This document shows positions 50,605 to 58,952 of a stretch of DNA of 64,000 nucleotides, in pieces; position 1 is the first letter of the stretch; each line of letters opens with the position of its first letter. The stretch spans positions 62,001 through 126,000 of the forward strand of contig WBUQ01000002.1 of the NCBI GenBank assembly GCA_008933635.1, written 5' to 3'. The notes beneath the pieces were generated by a model, which was given only the letters and a program-made list of their open reading frames with translations, did not search any database and had not been told where the DNA came from. The position numbers and the translations under genes were made by a program. Source of the stretch: Desulfobulbaceae bacterium (GTDB taxonomy: Bacteria; Desulfobacterota; Desulfobulbia; Desulfobulbales; Desulfocapsaceae).

Positions 50605-51733
50605 TCCATTCGAGATTGAAAAAATAGAATCGATGCTGCGGAAAATACCCGAACGCGAGGCACCATCGGGATTATGCGGGCATGTCATGAATACTATTCT
50701 CGACTGTGACTATTCCTCAGATTTATTCGGCAAACTGAAATACTGGGGAGAGAGGATATTGTGGCACCATATTCCCCTGATCAGGGGTGGAGCCATGACG
50801 GCAATGGTTGCCGCCGCCTTTTGGATTGGCCTCGAAGTAGGCAGCCAAGGCGGTGAGGAGAAAACCTATTTCTTGTCGGAAGAGGGCAAACCGCTTGTTT
50901 TCGCGAGCAAATTCCATACCATTCCTCTCGATGACGGCACGGGACTGTTCGAAGATCGTAAGACATATTTTTCACCGGATTTTTTCCCCAGGTCGATAAC
51001 CCTTGAAACGCCTGCTCAAGGAAAAGCTGGGCCGGCCACCGTTAATCGAGCTACAAACAGCACGGAAAAGGCCCTGCGGAACAACCAGCAATCGAACAGC
51101 GGAGCGACCAATTCAATCCTGTTCCTACTCAACCTCGCCCGCAATCTGTCAGATAGCGGCAATTATCCGGGGGCTCTGCACCAATACGAAAAGATACTGA
51201 GGATAAATCCGCAGGAACAGACAGCGCTTTTCAACCGTGCCATCTGTCTCAACCGGATAAACGATACGAAAAACGAGCAGCAGGCCTTCACCGGCTATCT
51301 GGATCACTACCGGACGGACAGGTGGGCCATCGAGGCAGTGGCCTATCTTCAGGAGATCGGCGTGTTCGACTACCAGGTCGTGATCATAGGCGGCAGAAAA
51401 ATTGTCGTCAACCAGAAGGTCCTTCTCGGTTCACATGCCCAGGCCCGGCAACAGGAACTGGAGCGACTGATGACATACCTTTCGCAGTACCCATCCGGCG
51501 AACTCCATCTGGTTGTTTTTTGTCAGGACGATCTCGAATTGGGAAAAACTATCGCAACCCGGCTCAAACGACAGATCCACGCCCTCATCGGCAACAACCG
51601 CGAAATACCGGTGCGGATCAGCTGGTTCGATGAGCCCGCTCTGATCCGGACCGCCAAAGGAGCCCAGCACGAACTGGAAAAAGGCCTTTTCCTCTTCACC
51701 CAACCATCCGCACAGCAAAGGAGCAGGATATGA
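50594..51733 (+). CDS. Membrane anti-sigma-like protein with TPR and OmpA-like module
   Basis: 379 residues. The short N-terminal cytoplasmic part (1-60) has a helix set and Cys-His residues (CGH near 28) where anti-sigma domains usually lie, but no clear zinc HxxxCxxC motif. One membrane span is at about 61-83. The outer part has TPR units (NYPGALHQYEKILRINPQEQTALF) and a C-terminal module ending PVRISWFDEP, closely like the lipoprotein at 48910. It overlaps the sigma gene by 11 bp and the next gene by four (ATGA). A role as sensor that holds the sigma factor is inferred. Confidence 0.75.
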   Translation: MSDNPFEIEKIESMLRKIPEREAPSGLCGHVMNTILDCDYSSDLFGKLKYWGERILWHHIPLIRGGAMTAMVAAAFWIGLEVGSQGGEEKTYFLSEEGKPLVFASKFHTIPLDDGTGLFEDRKTYFSPDFFPRSITLETPAQGKAGPATVNRATNSTEKALRNNQQSNSGATNSILFLLNLARNLSDSGNYPGALHQYEKILRINPQEQTALFNRAICLNRINDTKNEQQAFTGYLDHYRTDRWAIEAVAYLQEIGVFDYQVVIIGGRKIVVNQKVLLGSHAQARQQELERLMTYLSQYPSGELHLVVFCQDDLELGKTIATRLKRQIHALIGNNREIPVRISWFDEPALIRTAKGAQHELEKGLFLFTQPSAQQRSRI

Positions 51734-52743
51734 AGACACGAAAGACACAGGGAAAATCTGCTATACAGAGAATACTGCTATCAACGTTCCTGTTTGGCCT
51801 GGCAACGGGCATATCGCCCGCCCTGGCCGCCGACGATCCGATCGACGAGCCGGTTGAGAGCTATTATGCAAACCCGGCCCAGGCTGCGCATGCCGCTCAG
51901 CTTGCCGAGCAGGTTGCCATGACCAACGACCAGCAGGTGGAGGAAACCCAGCTGGCGGTTGATAGTGCCGAGGAGGATGTTGCAGCCGCCCAGGTGGAGT
52001 TGACCGCGGCACAGGAGGCATTCGATGCCGCACAAGCCGATCTCGATGCCATGCTGGCTGATCCGAACTTCGATCCTGATTCACCCGAATATTTAGACGC
52101 TGTGAGCGCTCATGACGCCGCGCAGAACGCCCTGGAAGAGGAGCAGCAGCAGTATGATGCTGAACAGGCCAAGCTGGAAACCCTCGAAAACAACTTGACC
52201 GAACTTCTTGCTTATGATGCAGGTGTCACGGCCGCTGAAATTGAGCAAATGCGCCGAGATGGCCTCGGATGGGGACAGATTGCCCATGAACTCGGAGTAC
52301 ACCCCGCAGCCCTGGGCCTTGGTCACAGCAACAAAGCCAGAAATCGGAACACCCAAACCATAATGACCGCCGCCGAAATCGAGGAAGTCAATACACAGGA
52401 AATGGCCGAAAGTTCGGTTCGAAACACCGGCAACGGTCTGGCCAAGAGCCGGAGCAAAAGCATAAAGGCCCAGGTCCACGAGCCAGGTACGGGGCTTACT
52501 GCTGGTACAACCGCTGCCGCCTCATCAGATGCAGACGGCAGAAGCAACGGCACAGCCAGTAGCAGCGAGAAAGATGGGGTTGGCAACAGCGGAAACGCAA
52601 ACGGCCGCGGAGGAGATGACAAGGGCGGCAGCAATGGCAAGGGCGGCGGCAATGGCAAGGGCGGCGGCAATGACAAAGGTAATAGCGGCGGGAACGGCAA
52701 GGGTGGTGGCAATGGCAAGGGCAACAGCGGCGGAAAAGACTGA
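51730..52743 (+). CDS. Secreted coiled-coil protein with Gly/Asn/Lys-rich tail
   Basis: 337 residues. The signal peptide covers about 1-33 (hydrophobic stretch then SPALA). Residues 60-165 form a long Ala/Gln/Glu-rich coiled coil. A compact motif follows at about 173-197, MRRDGLGWGQIAHELGVHP, a helical signature I have seen in other secreted proteins of delta-type bacteria but cannot name. The last 90 residues are low complexity (GGNGKG repeats, positively charged). It is translationally coupled to the anti-sigma-like gene by ATGA. An envelope or extracellular structural role is inferred. Confidence 0.8.
   Translation: MKTRKTQGKSAIQRILLSTFLFGLATGISPALAADDPIDEPVESYYANPAQAAHAAQLAEQVAMTNDQQVEETQLAVDSAEEDVAAAQVELTAAQEAFDAAQADLDAMLADPNFDPDSPEYLDAVSAHDAAQNALEEEQQQYDAEQAKLETLENNLTELLAYDAGVTAAEIEQMRRDGLGWGQIAHELGVHPAALGLGHSNKARNRNTQTIMTAAEIEEVNTQEMAESSVRNTGNGLAKSRSKSIKAQVHEPGTGLTAGTTAAASSDADGRSNGTASSSEKDGVGNSGNANGRGGDDKGGSNGKGGGNGKGGGNDKGNSGGNGKGGGNGKGNSGGKD
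52619..52740 (+). repeat. Degenerate 18-bp tandem repeats encoding GGNGKG units
   Basis: Units of the type GGCAAGGGCGGCGGCAAT repeat about six times with small changes. They encode the tail of the secreted protein and may vary in copy number between strains. Confidence 0.85.
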
Positions 52744-52754
52744 CAATTCCGCTT

Positions 52755-52806
52755 AAGGCCTGGCCCGTGGATAGTATCGGCGGACAGAACCGACGAGCCA
52801 GGCCTT
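52755..52806 (+). terminator. Long-loop inverted repeat after the secreted protein gene
   Basis: AAGGCCTGGC (52755-52764) pairs with GCCAGGCCTT (52797-52806) around a 32-nt loop, 12 bp after the stop. There is no T tract, so the terminator role is tentative. This stretch begins a 357-bp gene-free region (52744-53100). Confidence 0.5.
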
Positions 52807-52819
52807 CCTCCTCCCAGTA

Positions 52820-52852
52820 TCAATCCCGGGATCATCGATATCCCGGGATTGA
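52820..52852. promoter_or_regulatory. Perfect 13-bp inverted repeat
   Basis: TCAATCCCGGGAT (52820-52832) pairs with 52840-52852 around CATCGAT. It is either a second terminator stem without a T tract or an operator for the downstream sulfotransferase-like gene. Confidence 0.45.
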
Positions 52853-53100
52853 CCTATCCCGGCACACCAAGGAGACTGAGAGCGGCATCTCTTTTTCCTG
52901 ACAGCCCGCATCCCATAAGCCCACACCTGCCAGGGCAAATGGGTAGCATCCAGAAGCACCTTTCAGCATCACCTGCCATTGTTCATGAATTGAAATTACG
53001 GTATTGTCTTCTCAACCGGATGCTTCTTCCGCCGTTTGATCGAAACATGTCGTTCCTGAATAACCTGATCGTCTATTTTTCGGCGCTGACAGCCTGAAAA

Positions 53101-54252
53101 ATGACGTTGACCGACAGTTGTTGGCTTGTCCATGCTGTCAAGCTTTATCCACATATGAGATATTTCTACAAAATGGCGATCGACCTGGCCAGCGATCGGT
53201 ACCTCTCCGGTTGGTGTTTCCATCGGTTGCACGCCGAAAAACCAGTCGAGCTGGAATGCCGCCTGGGTGAAGAGGTGATCGCAAAAGCGACGGCAAATAT
53301 TTTTCGAGAAGACCTTCGCGAACTCGGCGTCCACCCGACTGGCAGATGCGGTTTCGAACTGGTGCTGCAACCACGAGCCCCATTTCCATCCGGCAGCTCC
53401 CTGACAATCGGTATCAAGGGGGCATCCACAATTCTGCGACAGGTCTCCACCGACACCTTCACCCCGGCTGACCACAACGGGTGGCTGCAGGGGATGCGAA
53501 GACTGTGGCTGCGGCATGGAAAGGAAAAGTCTATTGTTTTCATGCATATTCCAAAAACCGCAGGGACCTCGTTCAACACATTCGCCCTCTCTCTCTTCCC
53601 AAGAGGCAGGGGCATCTCCCATATCGAACTGATCGACAAATCCCGCTACCCCGAGCTGCAGAGGACCTATCGGTACATCTCCGGACACCTGCCCGTCGGA
53701 GTACTGAAAGAATGGTTTCAACTCGAGCAGGCTGACCTTTATACGATCATCAGGGAACCCTACGCCCACCTGCATTCTCACCTGAAATGGCTGATCCGGA
53801 CTGCCAGCTCCCAGGACGACACCTATTTTCGCCATAACAATCCCGCAATCATTGAACTGGGCGAGGCCTTGGCAACCATCAATTTCAGCCATCCCAAAAG
53901 TCTCGAATCCTTTATCGCCGGTATGAATGACCTCGAGGCGGCGTTCCTCGACAATATGCAGCTGCGCTATTTTCTTGACCAGATTCCCCGCCGAACGGGA
54001 CACGCCGACCTCGACAAAGCAAAGGAAAATTGCCGATTATTCAGACAGATAGGTACAACGGAACGGTACGCAGAGTTTACCGCCACATTCGTCAAGTCCC
54101 ATGCACTGATCCAGTCCGGCATACCTTTCCGGCTCAACCGTTCGCGCGAAAAACCGCTCTTTGACCTCAACGACCCGGCCATTCGCAACGCACTCTATCC
54201 TCTGGTGCAACTGGACCTGCAACTGTATGAAGGCCTCGACAAGCACCCGTGA
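53101..54252 (+). CDS. Sulfotransferase-family protein with N-terminal beta-rich domain
   Basis: 383 residues from this ATG. The C-terminal 240 residues begin with MHIPKTAGTSF (about 148-158), the 5'-phosphosulfate-binding loop of PAPS sulfotransferases. The later SGHLPVGVL and YTIIREPYAHLHSHL correspond to the 3'-phosphate-binding RxP region. Residues 25-100 form a small domain (RYLSGWCFHR ... RCGFELVL) of a kind often joined to glycosyltransferases. The true start may be the ATG at 53155 or 53170; none has a good ribosome binding site. The acceptor is unknown, possibly a surface polysaccharide. No signal peptide is evident. Confidence 0.75.
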   Translation: MTLTDSCWLVHAVKLYPHMRYFYKMAIDLASDRYLSGWCFHRLHAEKPVELECRLGEEVIAKATANIFREDLRELGVHPTGRCGFELVLQPRAPFPSGSSLTIGIKGASTILRQVSTDTFTPADHNGWLQGMRRLWLRHGKEKSIVFMHIPKTAGTSFNTFALSLFPRGRGISHIELIDKSRYPELQRTYRYISGHLPVGVLKEWFQLEQADLYTIIREPYAHLHSHLKWLIRTASSQDDTYFRHNNPAIIELGEALATINFSHPKSLESFIAGMNDLEAAFLDNMQLRYFLDQIPRRTGHADLDKAKENCRLFRQIGTTERYAEFTATFVKSHALIQSGIPFRLNRSREKPLFDLNDPAIRNALYPLVQLDLQLYEGLDKHP

Positions 54253-54462
54253 AAACCAGCCCGAAGTGTCGACCTGCACACCATCCACTACTTACGATGC
54301 CTTCCCATATCGACAAATACGTCCAGGTAGTTGAGTTCGGCCAAATGAATGGGGATTGAAATGCGGCAGAAAAAGATTTAGGATCGGGAACAGCGGCGTA
54401 CAAGACCACCAGTTCGATACCCCACCGGTTCGGCAAACATTCCATTTTCACAGGAAAAAACA

Positions 54463-55596
54463 ATGCATTCAATCGTCATCAGCGGCACCGGTTTGTTCAC
54501 CCCTCCGCATATCGTCACCAACGAGGAACTGGTCTCGGCCTTCAACGCCTTCGCCGATGCCTACAACAACTCGCACAGGGGAGAAATCGAACGAGGCGAC
54601 CTGCCGCCGATGCAGCATTCAAGCAGCGAGTTCATCGAAAAGGCCTCAGGCATCAAGCGCCGCTATGTCATGGTGAAAGATGGCGTGCTCGATATCGGAC
54701 GGATGATGCCGGTCATCCCACGGCGCAGCGAAGACGAGCTCTCCTATACCGCCGAAATGGCCACATACGCCGCCAAGGAAGCCATGGAGAGGGCGGGGAA
54801 GCTACCGGCTGACATCGATCTCGTCATCTACGGAGCCTCAACCTCTGAAAGGCCATGGCCAGCGGTGGCCGTCGAGATCCAGTCGGCCCTCGGCTGCCGG
54901 GGGTATGCATTCGATATGACCGTCGCCTGTTCGACCGCGACCTTCGGCATTTCTACGGCGATGGACGCACTGCTTTCCGGCACGGCCAGCTGCGCCCTGG
55001 TCGTCAATCCTGAATTCGCCTCACCGCAGATCAATTTCCGCGACCGCGACAGCCACTTCATCTTTGGCGACGTGGCCACCGCCTGCATCCTGGAACGGGA
55101 AGAAACCGCGACCGCGGACAACCGATTCCGGATCCTCGATCGACAGCTGAAAACCTATTTCTCCAACAATATCCGGTCAAACGTCAGCTTTCTCACCAAA
55201 GCTGAACCCGGTATCACGTTCGATCGATTTTTCGAGCCGGATCAGTTTTTCGTCCAGCAGGGCCGGAAAGTCTTCAAAGAGTTGCTGCCTTTGATCTGCA
55301 CACTGGTTGACGGACAGCTGCAGCAGATGAAGATCGACATCAAGGAAATCAAAAGGATGTGGCTGCACCAGGCGAACATCAACATGAACCATTTCGTCGC
55401 CCGTCACCTGCTCGGCCGGGATGCTGAATTCAATGAGGCCCCGATCGTTCTCGATGAATATGCCAACACCGCCTCGGCAGGATCGATCATTGCCTTCCAC
55501 AAGTTCAACCAGGATCTGGCACCGGGCGACAAGGGTATCATCTGTTCCTTTGGCGCAGGGTATTCCATCGGCAGCCTGATCATCGAAAAGATCTGA
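54463..55596 (+). CDS. Beta-ketoacyl-ACP synthase III, PA3286-like
   Basis: 377 residues of the FabH-like thiolase fold. The catalytic triad is Cys 156 (DMTVACSTAT), His 302 (LHQANINMN) and Asn 335 (DEYANTASAG). The N-terminal insertion (about residues 27-85, with FIEKASGIK), NFRDRDSHFIFGD and FVQQGRKVFKE strongly resemble the Pseudomonas aeruginosa PA3286-type enzyme. From what I recall, that type condenses medium-chain acyl-CoA with malonyl-ACP. It may thus recycle exogenous fatty acids rather than start synthesis from acetyl-CoA. The ATG follows CAGGAAAAAAC. It has no fatty-acid neighbours here and converges with the DamX-like gene. Confidence 0.9.
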   Translation: MHSIVISGTGLFTPPHIVTNEELVSAFNAFADAYNNSHRGEIERGDLPPMQHSSSEFIEKASGIKRRYVMVKDGVLDIGRMMPVIPRRSEDELSYTAEMATYAAKEAMERAGKLPADIDLVIYGASTSERPWPAVAVEIQSALGCRGYAFDMTVACSTATFGISTAMDALLSGTASCALVVNPEFASPQINFRDRDSHFIFGDVATACILEREETATADNRFRILDRQLKTYFSNNIRSNVSFLTKAEPGITFDRFFEPDQFFVQQGRKVFKELLPLICTLVDGQLQQMKIDIKEIKRMWLHQANINMNHFVARHLLGRDAEFNEAPIVLDEYANTASAGSIIAFHKFNQDLAPGDKGIICSFGAGYSIGSLIIEKI

Positions 55597-55631
55597 TCCC
55601 TGCCCCCGAGGGCAAGTAAGCACAACGCGAA

Positions 55632-57983
55632 CTATTCGTCCTGCTGCGCCCGCTGCACAGCTCCCTTGACCGACATGGCATATGGCTTGTATTCCCGGAG
55701 GAACTCCGGAATGGTGTTTCTGGCGTTGCGGGCAGCCGTCATCGTCGGATATTCACCATAATATACGTACTGCACGTCGGGATTCGACTCCTTCCGCAGG
55801 ATAAAGAACTTGTCAGCCTGCTCCCTGTATCGCTTCTCACCCAGCATCGACTTCAGCCTCTTCTCGGCATCGCCCGAAGTGATAACCATCAGTCGCACCG
55901 TATAGTGATCGTTCTTATTTCCAAGGAACCAGGACGTGCCGGCAGCCAGTCGGCGCGAATAGAGCTGGTCGACACCTTCGCCCTGCTTTGCTGCTCCAGC
56001 GGCGCGGGGCGTAGCCTTCTCCGGCACTTCGGGTGGACCTGGCTGTGCCACAGGGGCAGCCGACTGGGAAACCGGCTCTTTCTTCTGCTCCTCAGCCTTG
56101 ATCACCACCGGGAGGGGAGGTTCCGGCACGATAGCCTGCTGATCTTCCTCTTTTCTGACAATCTTCACTGCCCCGGTGCTGGTCGTCTCGGGGACGGCAG
56201 AAACAATCTGCTCACGGTGTTTCACCACCTCCCGCGCCGCGATGACCTGCGGTAGCACGGCCTGTTCCGTACCGGTCTCAACCTGAGACGGCTTGCTATC
56301 AGCGGCTTGCAGAGGAGGCGTGGATATCGGTGGAGGTTCTGCGGCACTGGAAACGACTTCGCTGCCCGTGGACCCGGCGACAGGTCGACCGGCTATCGGC
56401 ACCGCTGCGTCTTGAGCTTTTTTCTGTTCTTTCTCGACGGCACTGGCCGGCTCCACGGCAGGTGCGGCGGGTATCCCTGTTCCGACAACGTCTCCGGCAT
56501 CTTCTCCGGATTCCGCCTGGGTATCCGTTACCGGAGCTTGCTGCACCTCCTCCTCATCAGGCTGCTGAACGGACCGGTTCCCGCCCACTGCCTCCTCGGC
56601 TCGCGACTCGATATCCTGTTGCCCTTCTGCTGACGAAGCGGCAGCAGCCTTGTCCTTCTCTCCGTCAGCCTCTGAGGCGACTACGGGGGACATCGGGTTC
56701 TTGGCCCCCCCCTTCTCCGGCGGGGGCTCAATCGCAGAAGGCTCGGACTGGTCGGGCGCAACGGCAGCCGACGGCTGAAGGCCTGAAGTCGAATCTGCTT
56801 CTTTTTCCTCCTGAGCCACCGTTTCACCATCCGACGGCAAGGTCGATTCGCCCTGCTGCGGTGGGACCGCTTCGGTGGCATTTTCATCCAACTCGATTGC
56901 CGCAGGTGCTTTCTCCGGGGCAGGCTGCGCGCTTCCAGCGATTTCGGCTGGCGGCGCACTGCCCCCGACCTTTTCCGTCACTGAGGTGACAATCGAATTT
57001 TCCGGTTCCTTCGGCGGCTCAGCCGTTTTCTCTTTCGATGAGAAGACGAACAGGAGGACAACAACGAGAATGGCAGCCACGCTGCCTCCCCATGCTGCAT
57101 ATCGGCGGTTGATGGAAAAAGGCTGAAAATTCAAAGATCGTTTCAAGCGTCGGCGGGATGGCGGCTTCCTCTGACCGCTTTCCGGGACCGTATCCTCCAT
57201 TGTTACGGAAGGGAAATCCGTATCAGGCCTTTTCAGTGCTTCGTCAGCCAGTCCATTGATCAGACCAAGGTTGCCGTGACTGGTTGAAAAGATAGCGCTT
57301 GCCCTTTCACGGGTGAAAATTGACCGCGTATACTCGCCTTCCTCGCCCATCATGGAGCTGAGATAGGCATATGTTTCATCTTCCGTCAACGGCGACAGTG
57401 AAAAGTGCCTCTCTTCGGCCTGCTGAAAATTGCATAAAGCCAGGTTCTTAAAATTATGATGCAGTTCCGTCGTGCCCGACAGCACCATCTGGACAAAGAC
57501 ACCGGACTGGTTGGCCAGATCGAGCAATTTCCTGACTCTCTCCAAGGTCGCCAGATAGATACGTTCCGCCTCATCGATGATAAGAAGCAACCGCAGATCG
57601 TGGGTATGCAGGTGGGAAACAATCACCTGCAGCAAGCCGGAGGTATCGGCCGGCAGGGTATCGGAGGCAAAGCCAAGTTCCTGCACTGAAGCGCGCAGCA
57701 CTTCGTCAAAGGATTCAACGGTGCGGGGGAAAAGGACTGTTGCATAACCGGAGGTCATCGCCTGCTTCAGCAACCGGCATATTGCGGTTTTGCCGCTTCC
57801 CTCCTCCCCAGCAAGCGTGACAATAGGGACCCCTCCGGTCAGGGTCCTGGCCATCTCATCCAGGACTGCCTGGCGCCCGCCGCCAGGGAAAAAGGGTTTC
57901 CCCTCAGCTGGTTCACTGAACGGAGACGCCTCAGGTGACAGCTCTTCCTGTCCGCCGGTAGTATTGGTATCCATAGGTGTCAT
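55632..57983 (-). CDS. DamX-like protein: AAA ATPase, membrane span and SPOR domain
   Basis: 783 residues. Residues 30-270 are an AAA/ExeA-type ATPase with Walker A GEEGSGKT (59-66), Walker B LLLIIDEAE (about 130) and a sensor-like SGTTELHHNF. One membrane span follows at about 296-317. Then comes a roughly 370-residue Pro/Glu/Ala-rich linker, likely extended in the periplasm. The C-terminal 80 residues form a SPOR domain (YTVRLMVITSGDAEKR ... YYGEYPTMTAARNARNTIP) that binds denuded peptidoglycan at the septum. The arrangement matches DamX-type division proteins. A second in-frame ATG lies three codons into the gene. Confidence 0.85.
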   Translation of the reverse strand: MTPMDTNTTGGQEELSPEASPFSEPAEGKPFFPGGGRQAVLDEMARTLTGGVPIVTLAGEEGSGKTAICRLLKQAMTSGYATVLFPRTVESFDEVLRASVQELGFASDTLPADTSGLLQVIVSHLHTHDLRLLLIIDEAERIYLATLERVRKLLDLANQSGVFVQMVLSGTTELHHNFKNLALCNFQQAEERHFSLSPLTEDETYAYLSSMMGEEGEYTRSIFTRERASAIFSTSHGNLGLINGLADEALKRPDTDFPSVTMEDTVPESGQRKPPSRRRLKRSLNFQPFSINRRYAAWGGSVAAILVVVLLFVFSSKEKTAEPPKEPENSIVTSVTEKVGGSAPPAEIAGSAQPAPEKAPAAIELDENATEAVPPQQGESTLPSDGETVAQEEKEADSTSGLQPSAAVAPDQSEPSAIEPPPEKGGAKNPMSPVVASEADGEKDKAAAASSAEGQQDIESRAEEAVGGNRSVQQPDEEEVQQAPVTDTQAESGEDAGDVVGTGIPAAPAVEPASAVEKEQKKAQDAAVPIAGRPVAGSTGSEVVSSAAEPPPISTPPLQAADSKPSQVETGTEQAVLPQVIAAREVVKHREQIVSAVPETTSTGAVKIVRKEEDQQAIVPEPPLPVVIKAEEQKKEPVSQSAAPVAQPGPPEVPEKATPRAAGAAKQGEGVDQLYSRRLAAGTSWFLGNKNDHYTVRLMVITSGDAEKRLKSMLGEKRYREQADKFFILRKESNPDVQYVYYGEYPTMTAARNARNTIPEFLREYKPYAMSVKGAVQRAQQDE

Positions 57984-58230
57984 TGCAATCGTGAGCTATT
58001 GGCCCCCGGCAGGTTGACGAGGGTGGACGCACATGTCTTCTTGAGATTCTGATAATCATCATTTCGAAAATTGCATATTATACCACCCCTAACCTGGTCG
58101 ATGCATCCTTTTCTGTTGCCACCGTCTGCCCGCTGGCGAATCAACCATCTGTTCTTGCCAGATCCCCGCCCCCTTTCACTGTTGTCCACAGGAGGAATCT
58201 CTTCGGTGCAGCCTTTATCCGGCTCCTTTG

Positions 58231-58259
58231 TTGACTTTGCCGGTAAAGGCAGGTATTAC
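58231..58259 (+). promoter_or_regulatory. Sigma-70 promoter directly before aat
   Basis: TTGACT (58231-58236), a 17-bp spacer and TATTAC (58254-58259), only six bases before the aat ATG. A transcript from it would be almost or fully leaderless. Confidence 0.6.
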
Positions 58260-58265
58260 TCCGCC

Positions 58266-58952
58266 ATGCCAGTGTTTCGCCTATCAGAACAGATCATTTT
58301 CCCACGGCCGGAACTGGCAGAAGAAAACGGCCTGCTCGCCGTTGGCGGCGATCTGAGCGCAGAACGTTTGATAGCCGCCTATCGGCGCGGGATCTTCCCC
58401 TGGTATGCCAAAGGCCAGCCGATCCTCTGGTGGTTCACATCACCCCGGCTGGTCCTCTTTCCCGGCGAGATGAGGATTTCGTCGCGGTTGGCAAGATACC
58501 AGCGGAACTCCGGTTTTCATGTGACGGCCGACTTGGCGTTCTCCCAGGTTCTCCGCCATTGCGCGGCCCGCCGCACCGTAACGGGACAAGGAACATGGAT
58601 TACGACCGAGATGCAGGAGGCGTATACGCGGTTGCACCAGCTTGGCTACGCCCATTCCATTGAATGCTGGCAAGATGGGCGCCTGGCCGGAGGTCTCTAT
58701 GGCGTCGCGCTGGATCGGGTCTTCTTCGGTGAATCGATGTTTTCCCTGGTCAGCAACGCATCGAAAATGGCGCTGATCCACCTCGCCGGTCTCATCAGGA
58801 AGCGCTCCTTCGCCCTGATCGACTGTCAGATGACTACCCCGCACCTGGTGCGACTCGGGGCACGGGAGATCTCAGGAGAGACATTCAGCAAATATCTGAA
58901 ACTATATATACAATCAACTGCACCAAACGGTTTGTGGACCAATGACACGTAA
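58266..58952 (+). CDS. aat: Leucyl/phenylalanyl-tRNA-protein transferase
   Basis: Adds Leu or Phe to proteins with N-terminal Arg or Lys, marking them for ClpAP; 228 residues. It begins MPVFRLSEQIIFPRPE, as in the family, so the ATG at 58266 is chosen over the longer open frame from 58071. Conserved blocks are LLAVGGDLS, YRRGIFPWY, ILWWFTSPR, HSIECWQDG, LAGGLYGVALDRVFFGESMF and DCQMTTPHL. It has no clear Shine-Dalgarno site. It overlaps the TSCPD gene by 11 bp, so both are coexpressed. Confidence 0.95.
   Translation: MPVFRLSEQIIFPRPELAEENGLLAVGGDLSAERLIAAYRRGIFPWYAKGQPILWWFTSPRLVLFPGEMRISSRLARYQRNSGFHVTADLAFSQVLRHCAARRTVTGQGTWITTEMQEAYTRLHQLGYAHSIECWQDGRLAGGLYGVALDRVFFGESMFSLVSNASKMALIHLAGLIRKRSFALIDCQMTTPHLVRLGAREISGETFSKYLKLYIQSTAPNGLWTNDT

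Noticed and set aside
52996-54003. A 335-codon open frame on the minus strand
   Set aside because: It is antisense to the sulfotransferase-like gene, whose PAPS loop and RxP region are clear. No motif is seen in the antisense product.
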